A DNA stretch of 47,857 nt, from contig NZ_JBBAYJ010000030.1 of the NCBI RefSeq assembly GCF_037153975.1, positions 1 through 47,857 of the forward strand, written 5' to 3'. Below, in pieces: positions 10,381 to 18,134 of the stretch. Under the pieces are notes generated by a model, which saw only the letters and a list, made by a program, of their open reading frames with translations, was not told the origin of the DNA and searched no databases. The translations under genes and the position numbers were made by a program. Source of the DNA: Aquipuribacter sp. SD81. GTDB taxonomy: Bacteria; Actinomycetota; Actinomycetes; Actinomycetales; JBBAYJ01. Within the stretch, counting starts at the first letter, position 1; every line of letters begins with the position of its first letter.

Positions 10381-11127
10381 TCACCCGGCCGCAGCGGGCT
10401 TGAGCACGTACCCGGCGCCGCGCAGCGTGTGGATCATCGGCGCCCGGCCGGCGTCGACCTTCTTGCGCAGGTACGACACGTACAGCTCGACGACGTTCGC
10501 CTGGCCGCCGAAGTCGTAGTGCCACACGCGGTCGAGGATCTGCGCCTTGCTCAGCACCCGGCGCGGGTTGCGCATGAGGAAGCGCAGCAGCTCGAACTCC
10601 GTCGCGGTGAGCGTCAGCTCGTCGCCTGCGCGCGTCACCTCGTGCGAGTCCTCGTCGAGCACGAGGTCGCCGACCACGAGCCGCGCGTCGGCCTTCGCCG
10701 ACGCGGCCCCGCTGCGCCGGACGAGGCCCCGCAGGCGGGCCACCACCTCCTCGAGGCTGAAGGGCTTGGTGACGTAGTCGTCGCCGCCGGCCGTCAGCCC
10801 CACGACGCGGTCCTCGACTGCGTCCTTGGCCGTGAGGAACAGGACGGGCACGTCGTCACCGCTGCCCCGCAGCCGCCGCAGCACCTCCAGCCCGTCGATG
10901 TCCGGCAGCATGACGTCGAGCACGACGGCGTCGGGGCGGAACTCCCTGGCCGTGCGGACGGCGGGGACGCCCGCGTCCGCGGTCCGCACCTCCCAGCCCT
11001 CGTAGCGCAGGGCCATGGCGAGCAGCTCGGTCAGCGACCGCTCGTCGTCGACCACGAGGACCCGGACGGGCGAGCCGTCCGGCCGCTGCAGCGGGGCGGG
11101 CGCGGCTGCCCGGGCGGGGGACGTCAT
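10381..11127 (-). CDS. OmpR-family response regulator
   Basis: 248 residues from ATG 11127; 22 further codons are open upstream but lack family similarity. The receiver domain (about 20-135) has the acidic pair D27/D28, the phospho-acceptor D71 in VVLDVMLPD and the conserved Lys in VTKPF. A winged-helix DNA-binding domain follows, with LTATEFELLRFLM and the C-terminal LRGAGYVLKP hairpin. It is the first gene of the pair with the kinase that starts 1 bp after its stop. Three 31-bp direct repeats lie 70-165 bp upstream and are possible autoregulatory sites, since OmpR-type regulators bind direct repeats. Confidence 0.94.
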   Translation of the reverse strand: MTSPARAAAPAPLQRPDGSPVRVLVVDDERSLTELLAMALRYEGWEVRTADAGVPAVRTAREFRPDAVVLDVMLPDIDGLEVLRRLRGSGDDVPVLFLTAKDAVEDRVVGLTAGGDDYVTKPFSLEEVVARLRGLVRRSGAASAKADARLVVGDLVLDEDSHEVTRAGDELTLTATEFELLRFLMRNPRRVLSKAQILDRVWHYDFGGQANVVELYVSYLRKKVDAGRAPMIHTLRGAGYVLKPAAAG

Positions 11128-11197
11128 GCGCCCAGCATGCTCGTCCCCGCTGTGCGACGGGGGTCGGTTGCCTGTGAGCCGGCTGTGCGACACGCAC

Positions 11198-11290
11198 GTC
11201 GACAGGAACGCAGACGGACGCCGCGTCCGTCGACACGAACGCAGACGGACGCCCCGCCCCTCGACACGGACGCGGACGGACGGGGCCCCG
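11198..11290. repeat. Three tandem 31-bp repeats upstream of the response-regulator gene
   Basis: Copies begin at 11198, 11229 and 11260, each of the form GTCGACACGAACGCAGACGG followed by ACG and a variable tail. The first two are nearly identical and the third has several changes. The 31-bp period is close to three DNA helical turns, so equivalent bases lie on the same face. Location between a terminator-like hairpin and the response-regulator gene is compatible with a regulator-binding array. Confidence 0.8.
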
Positions 11291-11318
11291 GCGTGGCGGG
11301 CGCGCCGCCACGCCGGGG
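11286..11318 (-). terminator. Hairpin after the STDG-repeat secreted protein gene
   Basis: CCCCGGCGTGGCG (11286-11298) and CGCCACGCCGGGG (11306-11318) make a perfect 13-bp stem with a 7-nt loop, beginning 8 bp past the stop codon of the gene that ends at 11326. No T-run follows, as is common for actinobacterial terminators. Confidence 0.7.
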
Positions 11319-11325
11319 AAGCCGG

Positions 11326-12057
11326 TCAGACGTCGAGCGTGCTCGTCGTGCTGCCGTCGGTGCTGCCGTCGGTGCTGCCGTCGGTGCTGCCGTCGGTGCT
11401 GGCCTCGGGCATGTCGCCCAAGCCGCCGAACCGGCCCGGGCCGCGGTCGGGCAGCTCGGCGTCGAGGAGCTCGTCGACGCGCGTGCTGATCTCCTCGGCG
11501 AGGGCGTCGGCGCGCTCCTGCGTGAGGTCGCCCTCGTCGACCTCCTCCGCGAGCCGCTCCTCGGCGTGGGCGACGAGCGCGTCGACGAGCTCCTGCCGCT
11601 CGACGCCCTGCTCGGCCGCGACGCCGGCGAGCGTGGCGCCGTCCGCCTGCAGGGCCGTCCACAGCTCGGGCACGGTGAGGCCGAGCGTGTCGGCGGCAGT
11701 GTCGAGGGCGAGCAGCCGGCCACCCGGCCCGAGCCCGCCGGGTCCGCCGAACCCGCCGGGTCCGCCGTGACCGCCCGGGCCGTGCCCGCCCGGCCCGGGT
11801 CCGTGCAGGGCGTCGGCGTCCGCGAGCGTCTCGGCGACCGCGTCGGCCTGCTCGGCGTCGATGGTGCCGTCGTCGACGAGGCCGCTCAGCGCGTCCGCGA
11901 TGGCCTCCACGCGCTCGGCGACGCGGTCGGCGACCGAGCCGGTGGCGCCCTCCTCGTCGGTGGCCGTCGTGGCGGCCGCGGCCCCCACCCCGAGCAGGGC
12001 GGCGGCCACCGCGCCGGTGACCCCGACGACGGCGATGGTGGTGGTGCGACGGGACAT
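11326..12057 (-). CDS. Secreted helical protein with STDG-repeat C-terminus
   Basis: 243 residues from ATG 12057, with AGGAGG 6 nt upstream. An N-terminal signal peptide is visible (positively charged RR, hydrophobic stretch to about residue 28, small residues AAA). The mature protein has an acidic helical segment (about 40-85), a Gly/Pro/His-rich linker (about 86-115), a second helical domain of the LGLTVPELWTALQ type found in several secreted actinobacterial and Firmicute proteins of unknown function (about 120-215), and a tail with four STDG repeats. No enzymatic motif is seen. It is followed by a strong hairpin, so it is probably transcribed separately from the two-component genes next to it. 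It may be one of their targets, but this is only positional inference. Confidence 0.75.
   Translation of the reverse strand: MSRRTTTIAVVGVTGAVAAALLGVGAAAATTATDEEGATGSVADRVAERVEAIADALSGLVDDGTIDAEQADAVAETLADADALHGPGPGGHGPGGHGGPGGFGGPGGLGPGGRLLALDTAADTLGLTVPELWTALQADGATLAGVAAEQGVERQELVDALVAHAEERLAEEVDEGDLTQERADALAEEISTRVDELLDAELPDRGPGRFGGLGDMPEASTDGSTDGSTDGSTDGSTTSTLDV
11348..11395. repeat. 12-bp tandem repeat encoding the STDG tail
   Basis: Four exact copies of GTGCTGCCGTCG, plus a degenerate fifth to 11407. On the minus strand each unit encodes four residues (S-T-D-G), so copy-number variation would be in frame. The repeat only alters the C-terminal tail of the secreted protein. Confidence 0.9.
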
Positions 12058-12078
12058 GACGACCTCCTGGTCTGCGAG

Positions 12079-12093
12079 GCGGGACCGTCCCGC
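12079..12093. promoter_or_regulatory. Palindrome upstream of the secreted protein gene
   Basis: GCGGGAC-C-GTCCCGC is a perfect 15-bp palindrome 22 bp upstream of the ATG at 12057. It could be an operator in the promoter or a leader hairpin. No partner protein can be assigned. Confidence 0.4.
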
Positions 12094-12128
12094 TCGTGAC
12101 CCGAGGTTCGACGCGGTGCCTGTCAGGA

Positions 12129-12147
12129 CCCTGTGGTGGGCACAGGG
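12129..12147 (-). terminator. Hairpin downstream of the SNF2 helicase gene
   Basis: CCCTGTG (12129-12135) and CACAGGG (12141-12147) form a 7-bp stem with a 5-nt loop, about 30 bp past the helicase stop. It lacks a T-tract and could also be an operator for the next gene. Confidence 0.4.
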
Positions 12148-12177
12148 CCCCGCTGTGACCCGTTCGCCGCCCGGCGG

Positions 12178-14358
12178 CTAGGCCGCGGCGCGCTCGGCGA
12201 GCTCGCGCGACAGCAGGTCGACGAGGGCCTCCAGCTGGACGTCCACGGCCCCGGTCACCTCGTCGTCGGACCCGTCGAGGGCCCGGGCCGCGAGACCGGC
12301 CTTGCTGTCGATGAGCTCGGCGACCCGCGTGTCGACGGTCTGCGAGGCGATGACGCGCCACGCGGTGACCGGCCGGTCCTGCCCGATGCGGTGGACGCGG
12401 TCGATCGCCTGCGTCTGCTCGGCCGCGGTCCACGACAGCTCGGCGAGGACCACGTCGGAGGCGACCTGCAGGTTGAGGCCGACCCCGGCCGCGGTCAGCG
12501 AGCAGACCGCCACGGCGACCTCGGGGTCCTGCACGAACGCGTCGACGTTCTCCTGGCGCGCGGTCCGCGTCTGGTCCCCGCGCACCGAGGCGTAGCGGAT
12601 GCCGCGCCGCGCGAAGGTCTCCTCCGCGGCGTCCATGACGTCGACGTGCTTCGCGAAGAACACGACCTTGCCGACGTTGTGCGACAGCTGCGCGGCGTAG
12701 TCCGCGGCCAGCCCCGACTTGGCCCGGCCGATCCGGCGCATGAGGGCGAAGACGTTCTCCCCCGCCGCCTCCTCGCCGCCCTCGCGCTCCCACTCGGCGA
12801 CCTGCCGCACGAGCGCGGTGTCGGCGGGCAGCCGCGCGACGTCCGCGCCCTCGCCGAGGCGCGCGAGCAGCGCGGCGTCGTAGCGGCGCACGAGCCGGCG
12901 CGCGAGCCGCCGCTCCGCGGCGCGGATGTCGCGGCTCGCCTCGTCGTCCAGCTCCACGGGCAGGTCGGCGACGCGGCGGGCGGGGATGTCGGCCGCGACG
13001 TCGACCTTGCGCCGACGCACGATGCCGAGGTCGACGACCGCCTGCCGCGCGGCCGGGTAGAAGGCCCGGTCGGCCGGTGTCAGGCCGGTCTCCTCCAGCG
13101 CCCGCATGAGCGGGCCGAGGGGACGCTCCTCGTCGATCCAGCCGAGCAGCTCCCAGATGGCCTGGAAGTCCTCGATGTCGTTGATGAGGGGCGTGCCCGT
13201 CAGCGCCATCACGAGGGGGCGCATGATGCGGGCGCGCACGCGGTCGGCGAGGTGCAGCACGTTGCGCGAGCGCTGCGAGCCCTTGTTCTTGATGAAGTGC
13301 GCCTCGTCGACCACGATGCCGCGCAGCCCGAGGTCGGCGAGCCAGTCGACGTGCCGGTCGAGGATGTCGTAGTTGACGACGACGACGTCGGCGAAGCCGT
13401 CGACGTCCTCCCCGTCACCGTGGACGACGGTGACCTGCCGCTGCGGCGTCCACAGCCGTGCCTCCCGGGCCCAGCTCGTCTTGACGACGTTGGGGACCAC
13501 CGCGAGCAGCGGGTACGCGTCGGCAGCCTGCGCCGCGAGCAGCGCCTGGGCGGTCTTGCCGAGGCCCGGCTCGTCGGCGAGCAGGAACTCGCGGTGCCCG
13601 GCGCGCGCCGCGGCGACGACGCGGGCCTGGTGCGGCATGAGCTCCAGGGAGTCCGGCAGCGCGACGGGCGCCGGCTCCGGCAGCTCCATGCACGAGGACC
13701 CGCCGCCCTCCTCGAAGGCCCGGAACAGCGGCTCGAGCAGCTCCCAGCTGCTGAGGCGCCCGAGCACCGGACGCCGGCGCTCCGCGGCCTCGTGGTCCGG
13801 CAGCAGGAAGGGGTTGGCGAGCTGGCGCGCGACGACCGACGGCGGGACCGTGCGACGCTCCTGGGGCTCCTCGGCGCCGTCGGCACCCGGCCGCTCCGGG
13901 CGGCGGTCGGTGCGCCGGTCGCCCCGCCGGTCGCCGGGCAGGGGCGTCGCCTGCAGCCCGGCCGCCTCGTACATCTCGCGGCGCTGGATGCGGGCGTCCT
14001 CGCTCACCTCGGCGTCGTCGCCGAGCAGCTGGATGACGGAGGTGTCGAGCGCCGCGGTCTTCGCCAGGATCGTCGCGACCCCGTCGAGGCGCTTCAGCTG
14101 CTCGGTCCGCCAGGCCTCGCCGAGCTCGGTGTCGGCCTTGACCCTCGCCCGCTCCTCGCGGACGAGCAGCGCGACGACCTGGAACGTCGTCCGCGCCGAG
14201 GGGCGTAGCCGCCCGCGCCGCGCGGCGCCCTCGACCTCGCGGACCGCCTTGGCCAGCTGGGGGATGATCCCCTCCTGGTCGCGGTCCCGGCGGCGCTCGC
14301 GCACGGCCGTCCCGCCGCGCGCGCCGCCGCGCTGGGGCTGCTGGGCTCGTCCGGCCAA
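12178..14358 (-). CDS. SNF2/RapA-type DEAD-like helicase
   Basis: 726 residues from TTG 14358, chosen because GGAGGAG lies 8-9 nt upstream. The open frame continues beyond but there overlaps the ANTAR gene. The N-terminal 240 residues are charged and family-specific. The SNF2 ATPase follows: Walker A LADEPGLGKT (about 267), motif II DEAH in VVDEAHFIKNKGSQRSR (about 350), motif III ALTGTPLIND and, in the second RecA lobe, SLTAAGVGLNLQVA, Q-x-x-DRVHRIGQ (about 659). Such ATP-driven translocases remodel protein-DNA complexes (for example RapA on RNA polymerase), but the bacterial role of this subfamily is unclear. A palindrome and a second hairpin lie in its 5' region. No linked nuclease or methylase, so I do not call it a defence gene. 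Confidence 0.88.
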   Translation of the reverse strand: MAGRAQQPQRGGARGGTAVRERRRDRDQEGIIPQLAKAVREVEGAARRGRLRPSARTTFQVVALLVREERARVKADTELGEAWRTEQLKRLDGVATILAKTAALDTSVIQLLGDDAEVSEDARIQRREMYEAAGLQATPLPGDRRGDRRTDRRPERPGADGAEEPQERRTVPPSVVARQLANPFLLPDHEAAERRRPVLGRLSSWELLEPLFRAFEEGGGSSCMELPEPAPVALPDSLELMPHQARVVAAARAGHREFLLADEPGLGKTAQALLAAQAADAYPLLAVVPNVVKTSWAREARLWTPQRQVTVVHGDGEDVDGFADVVVVNYDILDRHVDWLADLGLRGIVVDEAHFIKNKGSQRSRNVLHLADRVRARIMRPLVMALTGTPLINDIEDFQAIWELLGWIDEERPLGPLMRALEETGLTPADRAFYPAARQAVVDLGIVRRRKVDVAADIPARRVADLPVELDDEASRDIRAAERRLARRLVRRYDAALLARLGEGADVARLPADTALVRQVAEWEREGGEEAAGENVFALMRRIGRAKSGLAADYAAQLSHNVGKVVFFAKHVDVMDAAEETFARRGIRYASVRGDQTRTARQENVDAFVQDPEVAVAVCSLTAAGVGLNLQVASDVVLAELSWTAAEQTQAIDRVHRIGQDRPVTAWRVIASQTVDTRVAELIDSKAGLAARALDGSDDEVTGAVDVQLEALVDLLSRELAERAAA

Positions 14359-14410
14359 CTCGTCAACTCCTCCGGTGCACCGCACCGCCGCCCGCCGCGG
14401 CGGGCAGCCC

Positions 14411-14432
14411 GGGGACGGCCGTTGCCGTCCCC
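14411..14432 (-). terminator. Hairpin after the ANTAR gene
   Basis: GGGGACGGC (14411-14419) and GCCGTCCCC (14424-14432) form a perfect 9-bp stem with a 4-nt loop, about 105 bp past the ANTAR stop and 50 bp before the helicase start. A 16-bp GC palindrome at 14390-14405 lies next to it. Either termination of the ANTAR transcript or a structured helicase leader is possible. Confidence 0.5.
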
Positions 14433-14536
14433 TCCGACTGCGGCGCACGGACCGGGTCATCGCCTGGGCAGGCGGTCCCGGCCGGTGCGCCTCGGCCAGT
14501 GTAGGCGCCCGCGGGGTGCGCCGTAGGCGACGTCGG

Positions 14537-15847
14537 CTACGTGGCGAGCCCGTTGCGCAGTCGGCGCGTGCGGCCCCGGCCGGCGGGGACCGGAGGGCCC
14601 AGCTCCAGCACGCGGACCGGGTCGGCCACGAGCCGCGCCGCGAGGTCGCGCACCTTGACGTTGTGGTCGCGGCTGTGCCGCACGAGGCGACGGAAGGCCT
14701 GCTCGGCGTCGCACACGTCGTGCCCCATGACGATCCCCTTGGCCTGGTCGATGACCGGCCGGGACCGAAGCGCCTCGCGCAGCTGCTCGCCGGTCTCCTC
14801 CAGCTCGGTCCGCTCGTGCAGCACGCCGAGCAGGGCACCCAGGGCACCTGCGAGCACCTGGGCCGTGCACACGGACTCCGCGCCGACCGCCGCGCCGGCC
14901 TGCCCGTACACGTTCAGGACCCCGACGACACGCTCGTGCACGAGGACCGGGGTCGCCACGACACCTACCAGTCCGACACCGGGGGCCCTGGCGGCGAGGA
15001 CAGGCCAACGACCGTCGCGGCGGACGTCGCCGGACAGCACCGGTGCGCCGTGACGGTAGGCCTCCACGCACGGCCCCTCGAGGCGGAGGACCTCGAGGCC
15101 GTCGACACGCTGGCTGAACTCGCTGTCGCCCAGCTGCAGCCGGGGGGCAGCGGGGTCGCCGAGCGTGAGGCCGCTGCCCGCGGCGCCCGGCACGACCGGC
15201 GTCACGAACGACACGGCCGATCGCAGGACGGCGCGCGTCCGTCCGGTCGGGTACGCCTGCGACAGGGCGGCCGTGTGCGCGACCGCCTCGGCGACGGCGA
15301 GCGCGCGCTCCGGGTGGGCGGTCGCAGCGTCGTGGGTCAGGAGGAACCAGCGGGTCCGCTGCTCGCCCGCCCCCCGCTCGGGCAGGCCGACGAGGGTCGC
15401 CCGGTGCTCCTCGCCGTCGCGGCTGCGGAGCCGCACCTCCTGGCGCCGGGTGTCGGCGTCCCGACGCCGCGGGGAGCGGACGAGGCGATCCTGGTCGGCC
15501 GGCGACACGAAGGCGCCCATCGGGGCGCCGAGCAGCCGGTGCAGCGGCACGGCGAGCAGCGCCGAGGAGCGGGCGTTCGCCTCCACGACCCGGCCGCCGG
15601 CGTCCGTCACGACCGCGGGGAGGGGCAGGCCCGCCGTCAGCCTCTCGACCCACGACCGGGGCCCCGCCCGGTCCGAGGACAGCTCCGCGGCCGTGCGGCC
15701 CCGCCCCGCCGGCTCGTCGACCGCGGCGCGCAGCTCCTCGTAGACGACGTCCCCGTCCGCGGGGTCGACGAGCAGCGTGAGCGTCTCCTGACCAGCGGTC
15801 GTGAGCCGGATCAGCTGCTGTTCGCGGCGCTCCTCGCGGCCCGACAT
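14537..15847 (-). CDS. PAS-GAF-ANTAR regulator (probable RNA-binding antiterminator)
   Basis: 436 residues from ATG 15847, with GGGAGGG 6 nt upstream. A PAS-like domain (about 68-170, with PLPAVVTDAGGRVVEANARS), a GAF-like domain (about 185-345, with VLVHERVVGVLNVYG) and a C-terminal ANTAR domain (about 350-410: LREALRSRPVIDQAKGIVM and AFRRLVRHSRDHNVKVRDLA) are visible. ANTAR domains bind paired RNA hairpins to prevent termination; the sensory domains would gate this. Its neighbour upstream is a PAS-PP2C phosphatase, a common pairing in actinobacterial stress signalling. The target RNA and signal are unknown. Confidence 0.88.
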   Translation of the reverse strand: MSGREERREQQLIRLTTAGQETLTLLVDPADGDVVYEELRAAVDEPAGRGRTAAELSSDRAGPRSWVERLTAGLPLPAVVTDAGGRVVEANARSSALLAVPLHRLLGAPMGAFVSPADQDRLVRSPRRRDADTRRQEVRLRSRDGEEHRATLVGLPERGAGEQRTRWFLLTHDAATAHPERALAVAEAVAHTAALSQAYPTGRTRAVLRSAVSFVTPVVPGAAGSGLTLGDPAAPRLQLGDSEFSQRVDGLEVLRLEGPCVEAYRHGAPVLSGDVRRDGRWPVLAARAPGVGLVGVVATPVLVHERVVGVLNVYGQAGAAVGAESVCTAQVLAGALGALLGVLHERTELEETGEQLREALRSRPVIDQAKGIVMGHDVCDAEQAFRRLVRHSRDHNVKVRDLAARLVADPVRVLELGPPVPAGRGRTRRLRNGLAT

Positions 15848-15966
15848 GCGGCGCCCTCCCGTCGTCTGCTGCCATCGTGTTGTCCGCCCGTACCCGTGTC
15901 ACGACCCGGCACGCACGGCCGGACCCGATCGCGGGCGCGCGGCCCGCGCAGCGCCGCAGGTCGTCC

Positions 15967-15994
15967 GTGGCTGGTGGCTGGTGGCTGGTGGCTC
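15967..15994. repeat. 7-bp tandem repeat between the ANTAR and PP2C genes
   Basis: GTGGCTG occurs three times exactly and a fourth time with one change. It sits in the 230-bp spacer between the PP2C gene stop (16078) and ANTAR gene start (15847). Apart from this repeat and the hairpin at 16023-16046 I see nothing else in the spacer. Confidence 0.7.
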
Positions 15995-16022
15995 GTGGCA
16001 CGCCGCCGCCGTCGCGTGACCG

Positions 16023-16046
16023 CGCCGCGGGCACCGCGCCGCGGCG
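16023..16046 (-). terminator. Hairpin after the PP2C phosphatase gene
   Basis: CGCCGCGG (16023-16030) and CCGCGGCG (16039-16046) form an 8-bp stem with an 8-nt loop about 32 bp past the stop. No T-run. Confidence 0.45.
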
Positions 16047-16077
16047 GCTCCGTGGACCGACCGGCCGTGGGGGCGGC

Positions 16078-17841
16078 TCAGCCGGCCGGCGCGGGTGCGG
16101 CGGCCAGCAGGAGCACGGCCACGTCGTCGTCGAGCGGCCCGCCGTGCCACTCGCGGGCCACCCGCTCCAGCAGCGGCGGGACGGCGTCGAGGTCGGCCGG
16201 GTCGCAGCCCGCGAGGGCCTCGGCCAGCCGCTGCGCCCCCAGCTCGGCCCCGCCCGGGTCCCGGGCCTCGACGAGGCCGTCGGTGAACAGGCACAGCAGC
16301 TCGCCGTCGCCGAGGTCGACCCGCCGCTGCGCCAGCTCCGGGTCCGGCACGAGACCGAGCGCCGTGCCCGGCTCCCCGACGGTCTCCACGCGGCCGTCGC
16401 GCCGGCGCACCAGGGGCTGCAGGTGGCCCGCGAGGACGACGTCGACCGCGGCGCCGAGCGGGCCCGGGCGCACGAGCAGGTGCGCGAGGGTGCAGAAGCG
16501 CTCGTCGTCGCCGACCGCGGTGAGGGCGGCGTTGACGCCGCGGAGGAGCTCCGGGGCCTGCGCGGCGCCGGTCGACAGCGCCCGCAGGGTGAAGCGCACG
16601 CGTGCGGTGACCGCAGCCGCCTCCGCACCCTTGCCCGCGACGTCGCCGAGGACCGCGCACCAGCGCCCGTCCGGCACCGGGAACACCTCGTAGAAGTCGC
16701 CGCCGATCTCGCGCCCGTGTCCGGCGGGGCGGTACAGGGCCGCGAGGCGGAGCCCCGGCACCTGCGGCAGGACCGCCGGCAGCAGCGCGGTCTGCAGCGC
16801 GGCGGCCACCCGGGTCCGCTCCTGCAGGAGCCGGTCGATGCGGGCCTCGGCGAGCAGCCGCTCCGTCACGTCGCGCAGCAGCAGCGCCTCGCCGGCGTCA
16901 GCGCCCGCGCGGTCCAGCAGCGGGTACCGGCGCACCTCCAGGACCCTCGGTCCGGCGGGGCCCTCGACGCGCACGAGCGCGGCCGGGTGCAGGGGCAGCA
17001 GGTCGGTGACGAGGGTCCCGACCGGGGACGCCCCGTCGCTCAGGAGGCGCGCGGCGGCGGGGTTGGCCTCCACGACGCGGCCGAGCGGGTCGACGACGAG
17101 CACGCCGTCGGACAGCGAGTCCAGCACGACGTCGCGCCCGACGCGCGCGAGGACGAGCAGGCGGCCCTGCCACAGGCCGACGACGAGGACGGCGCCGGTG
17201 AGGACGAAGAGGAACGGCGTGAGGTCGAGCCGCGCGAACGGCCCCACCTGCAGGTTGAACAGGACGTTCGCCGACCACGGCAGCAGCGCGGCGACGAGCA
17301 GCGCGACCGACAGCGGACGGTAGGCGCGGCTCGCGCGCAGCAGCGCCCGCACGAAGGTCGCCGTCGCCACGACCACCAGCAGGTAGCCGTAGGCGGCGTG
17401 GACCCAGAACAGCGGACCTGTCGCCACGACGGGGAACGCCTCACCGGCCTCGTCGGCCGGCAGGTACCGGAAGAGGTCGTGCGTGCCCGGGAGCGCGAGC
17501 ACCAGCACGACGAGGAGCGGCTCGACGGCGAGCAGCGCGAGGCGCCGCCGCGTCACCCAGGCGCGCCGCCCGGTGAACATGAGGACGAACACGAGCCACG
17601 CGGGCGGGACGACGACGATGCCGACGTACTTGAGGTCCCCCCACAGGACCACGCGCTGCGGGTCGTCGACCGCGAGCTCGACCGCTCCGGCGAGCCCCCA
17701 CCACGCCGCCGCGACGAGCAGGACCGCCAGCGGTCGGCCGGCGTGGGCGCCGCGCCGGCGCGCCACCCAGAGGGCCAGCCCCGCCAGCACCACACCGGCG
17801 ACGACCAGCAGCCCCGCGACCCACCGCGCCGTCACGACCAC
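16078..17841 (-). CDS. 7TM-PAS-PP2C phosphatase (RsbU/SpoIIE type)
   Basis: About 587 residues from GTG 17841. The frame stays open to a TTG at 18006, but that extension is low-complexity and overlaps the leader peptide on the other strand; no start has a clear Shine-Dalgarno, so the start is uncertain. Seven hydrophobic segments at the N-terminus match the N7TM sensory module of histidine kinases. A PAS domain follows (SDGVLVVDPLGRVVEANPAA), then an SpoIIE/PP2C phosphatase domain with EIGGDFYEVFPV, LGDVAGKGAEAA, LFTDGLVEA and the final DDDVAVLLL. The metal-binding Asp residues are intact. Such proteins dephosphorylate anti-sigma-factor antagonists to trigger stress responses. No anti-sigma pair is linked here. 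Confidence 0.88.
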   Translation of the reverse strand: MVVTARWVAGLLVVAGVVLAGLALWVARRRGAHAGRPLAVLLVAAAWWGLAGAVELAVDDPQRVVLWGDLKYVGIVVVPPAWLVFVLMFTGRRAWVTRRRLALLAVEPLLVVLVLALPGTHDLFRYLPADEAGEAFPVVATGPLFWVHAAYGYLLVVVATATFVRALLRASRAYRPLSVALLVAALLPWSANVLFNLQVGPFARLDLTPFLFVLTGAVLVVGLWQGRLLVLARVGRDVVLDSLSDGVLVVDPLGRVVEANPAAARLLSDGASPVGTLVTDLLPLHPAALVRVEGPAGPRVLEVRRYPLLDRAGADAGEALLLRDVTERLLAEARIDRLLQERTRVAAALQTALLPAVLPQVPGLRLAALYRPAGHGREIGGDFYEVFPVPDGRWCAVLGDVAGKGAEAAAVTARVRFTLRALSTGAAQAPELLRGVNAALTAVGDDERFCTLAHLLVRPGPLGAAVDVVLAGHLQPLVRRRDGRVETVGEPGTALGLVPDPELAQRRVDLGDGELLCLFTDGLVEARDPGGAELGAQRLAEALAGCDPADLDAVPPLLERVAREWHGGPLDDDVAVLLLAAAPAPAG

Positions 17842-17986
17842 ATGGTGACGTGTCCCGTGCACGCCGCGTAGCCCATTCACCCCTGCGCGCCACGGGGACG
17901 CCCTGCGCGGGGCGCCGGTCCCGCCGCCCGGGCCGGGAATGCGCGGCGGGACGGGCGAGTTGGCCGCTTCCGTGCCCACCTCCTCC

Positions 17987-18079
17987 GTGCCCGCGCGCCT
18001 GGGCAACGTGTGGCACCTCAGCGAGCGCCTGCACGTGGACCTGCTCCGCGTGACGACGTGCGGCTGTCGGGACGCCTAG
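17987..18079 (+). CDS. Cys-containing leader peptide upstream of the DAACS symporter
   Basis: A 30-codon frame from GTG 17987 (or 23 codons from GTG 18008) to TAG 18077-18079. It ends RLHVDLLRVTTCGCRDA. The RLHVDL-x-RV-x-T/S...C pattern is the hallmark of the short actinobacterial leader peptides that precede sulfur and cysteine genes. Two Cys codons (TGC 18059, TGT 18065) lie 16 and 10 nt before the hairpin that begins at the stop codon. No Shine-Dalgarno is visible, as expected if the transcript begins at the start codon. I infer a cysteine sensor: ribosomes pausing at these codons would alter folding of the RNA before the symporter gene. Confidence 0.7.
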   Translation: MPARLGNVWHLSERLHVDLLRVTTCGCRDA

Positions 18080-18128
18080 GACCGCCGGTCCTGCACGACC
18101 CGTCCCGCTCGACCAGCCCGCACAGGAG
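18078..18128 (+). promoter_or_regulatory. Candidate RNA switch: leader hairpin versus sequestered symporter RBS
   Basis: AGGACC (18078-18083) and GGTCCT (18087-18092) form a 6-bp hairpin that begins inside the leader peptide stop codon. The segment TCCTG (18089-18093) in its 3' arm is also the exact complement of CAGGA (18123-18127) in the symporter ribosome-binding site CAGGAG. The two pairings exclude one another. A ribosome paused at the Cys codons leaves the hairpin intact and the RBS free; one at the stop codon melts it and frees the anti-RBS. This reading is inference from complementarity. Confidence 0.55.
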
Positions 18129-18134
18129 ACACCC

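Noticed and set aside
12178-14358. SNF2 helicase as part of a DISARM- or Zorya-like defence system
   Set aside because: No linked methylase, nuclease, PLD or motor gene. Neighbours are signalling genes, so defence is unsupported.
14359-14847. N-terminal extension of the SNF2 helicase
   Set aside because: These codons overlap the ANTAR gene and are not similar to helicases; a TTG with GGAGGAG at 14358 is a better start.
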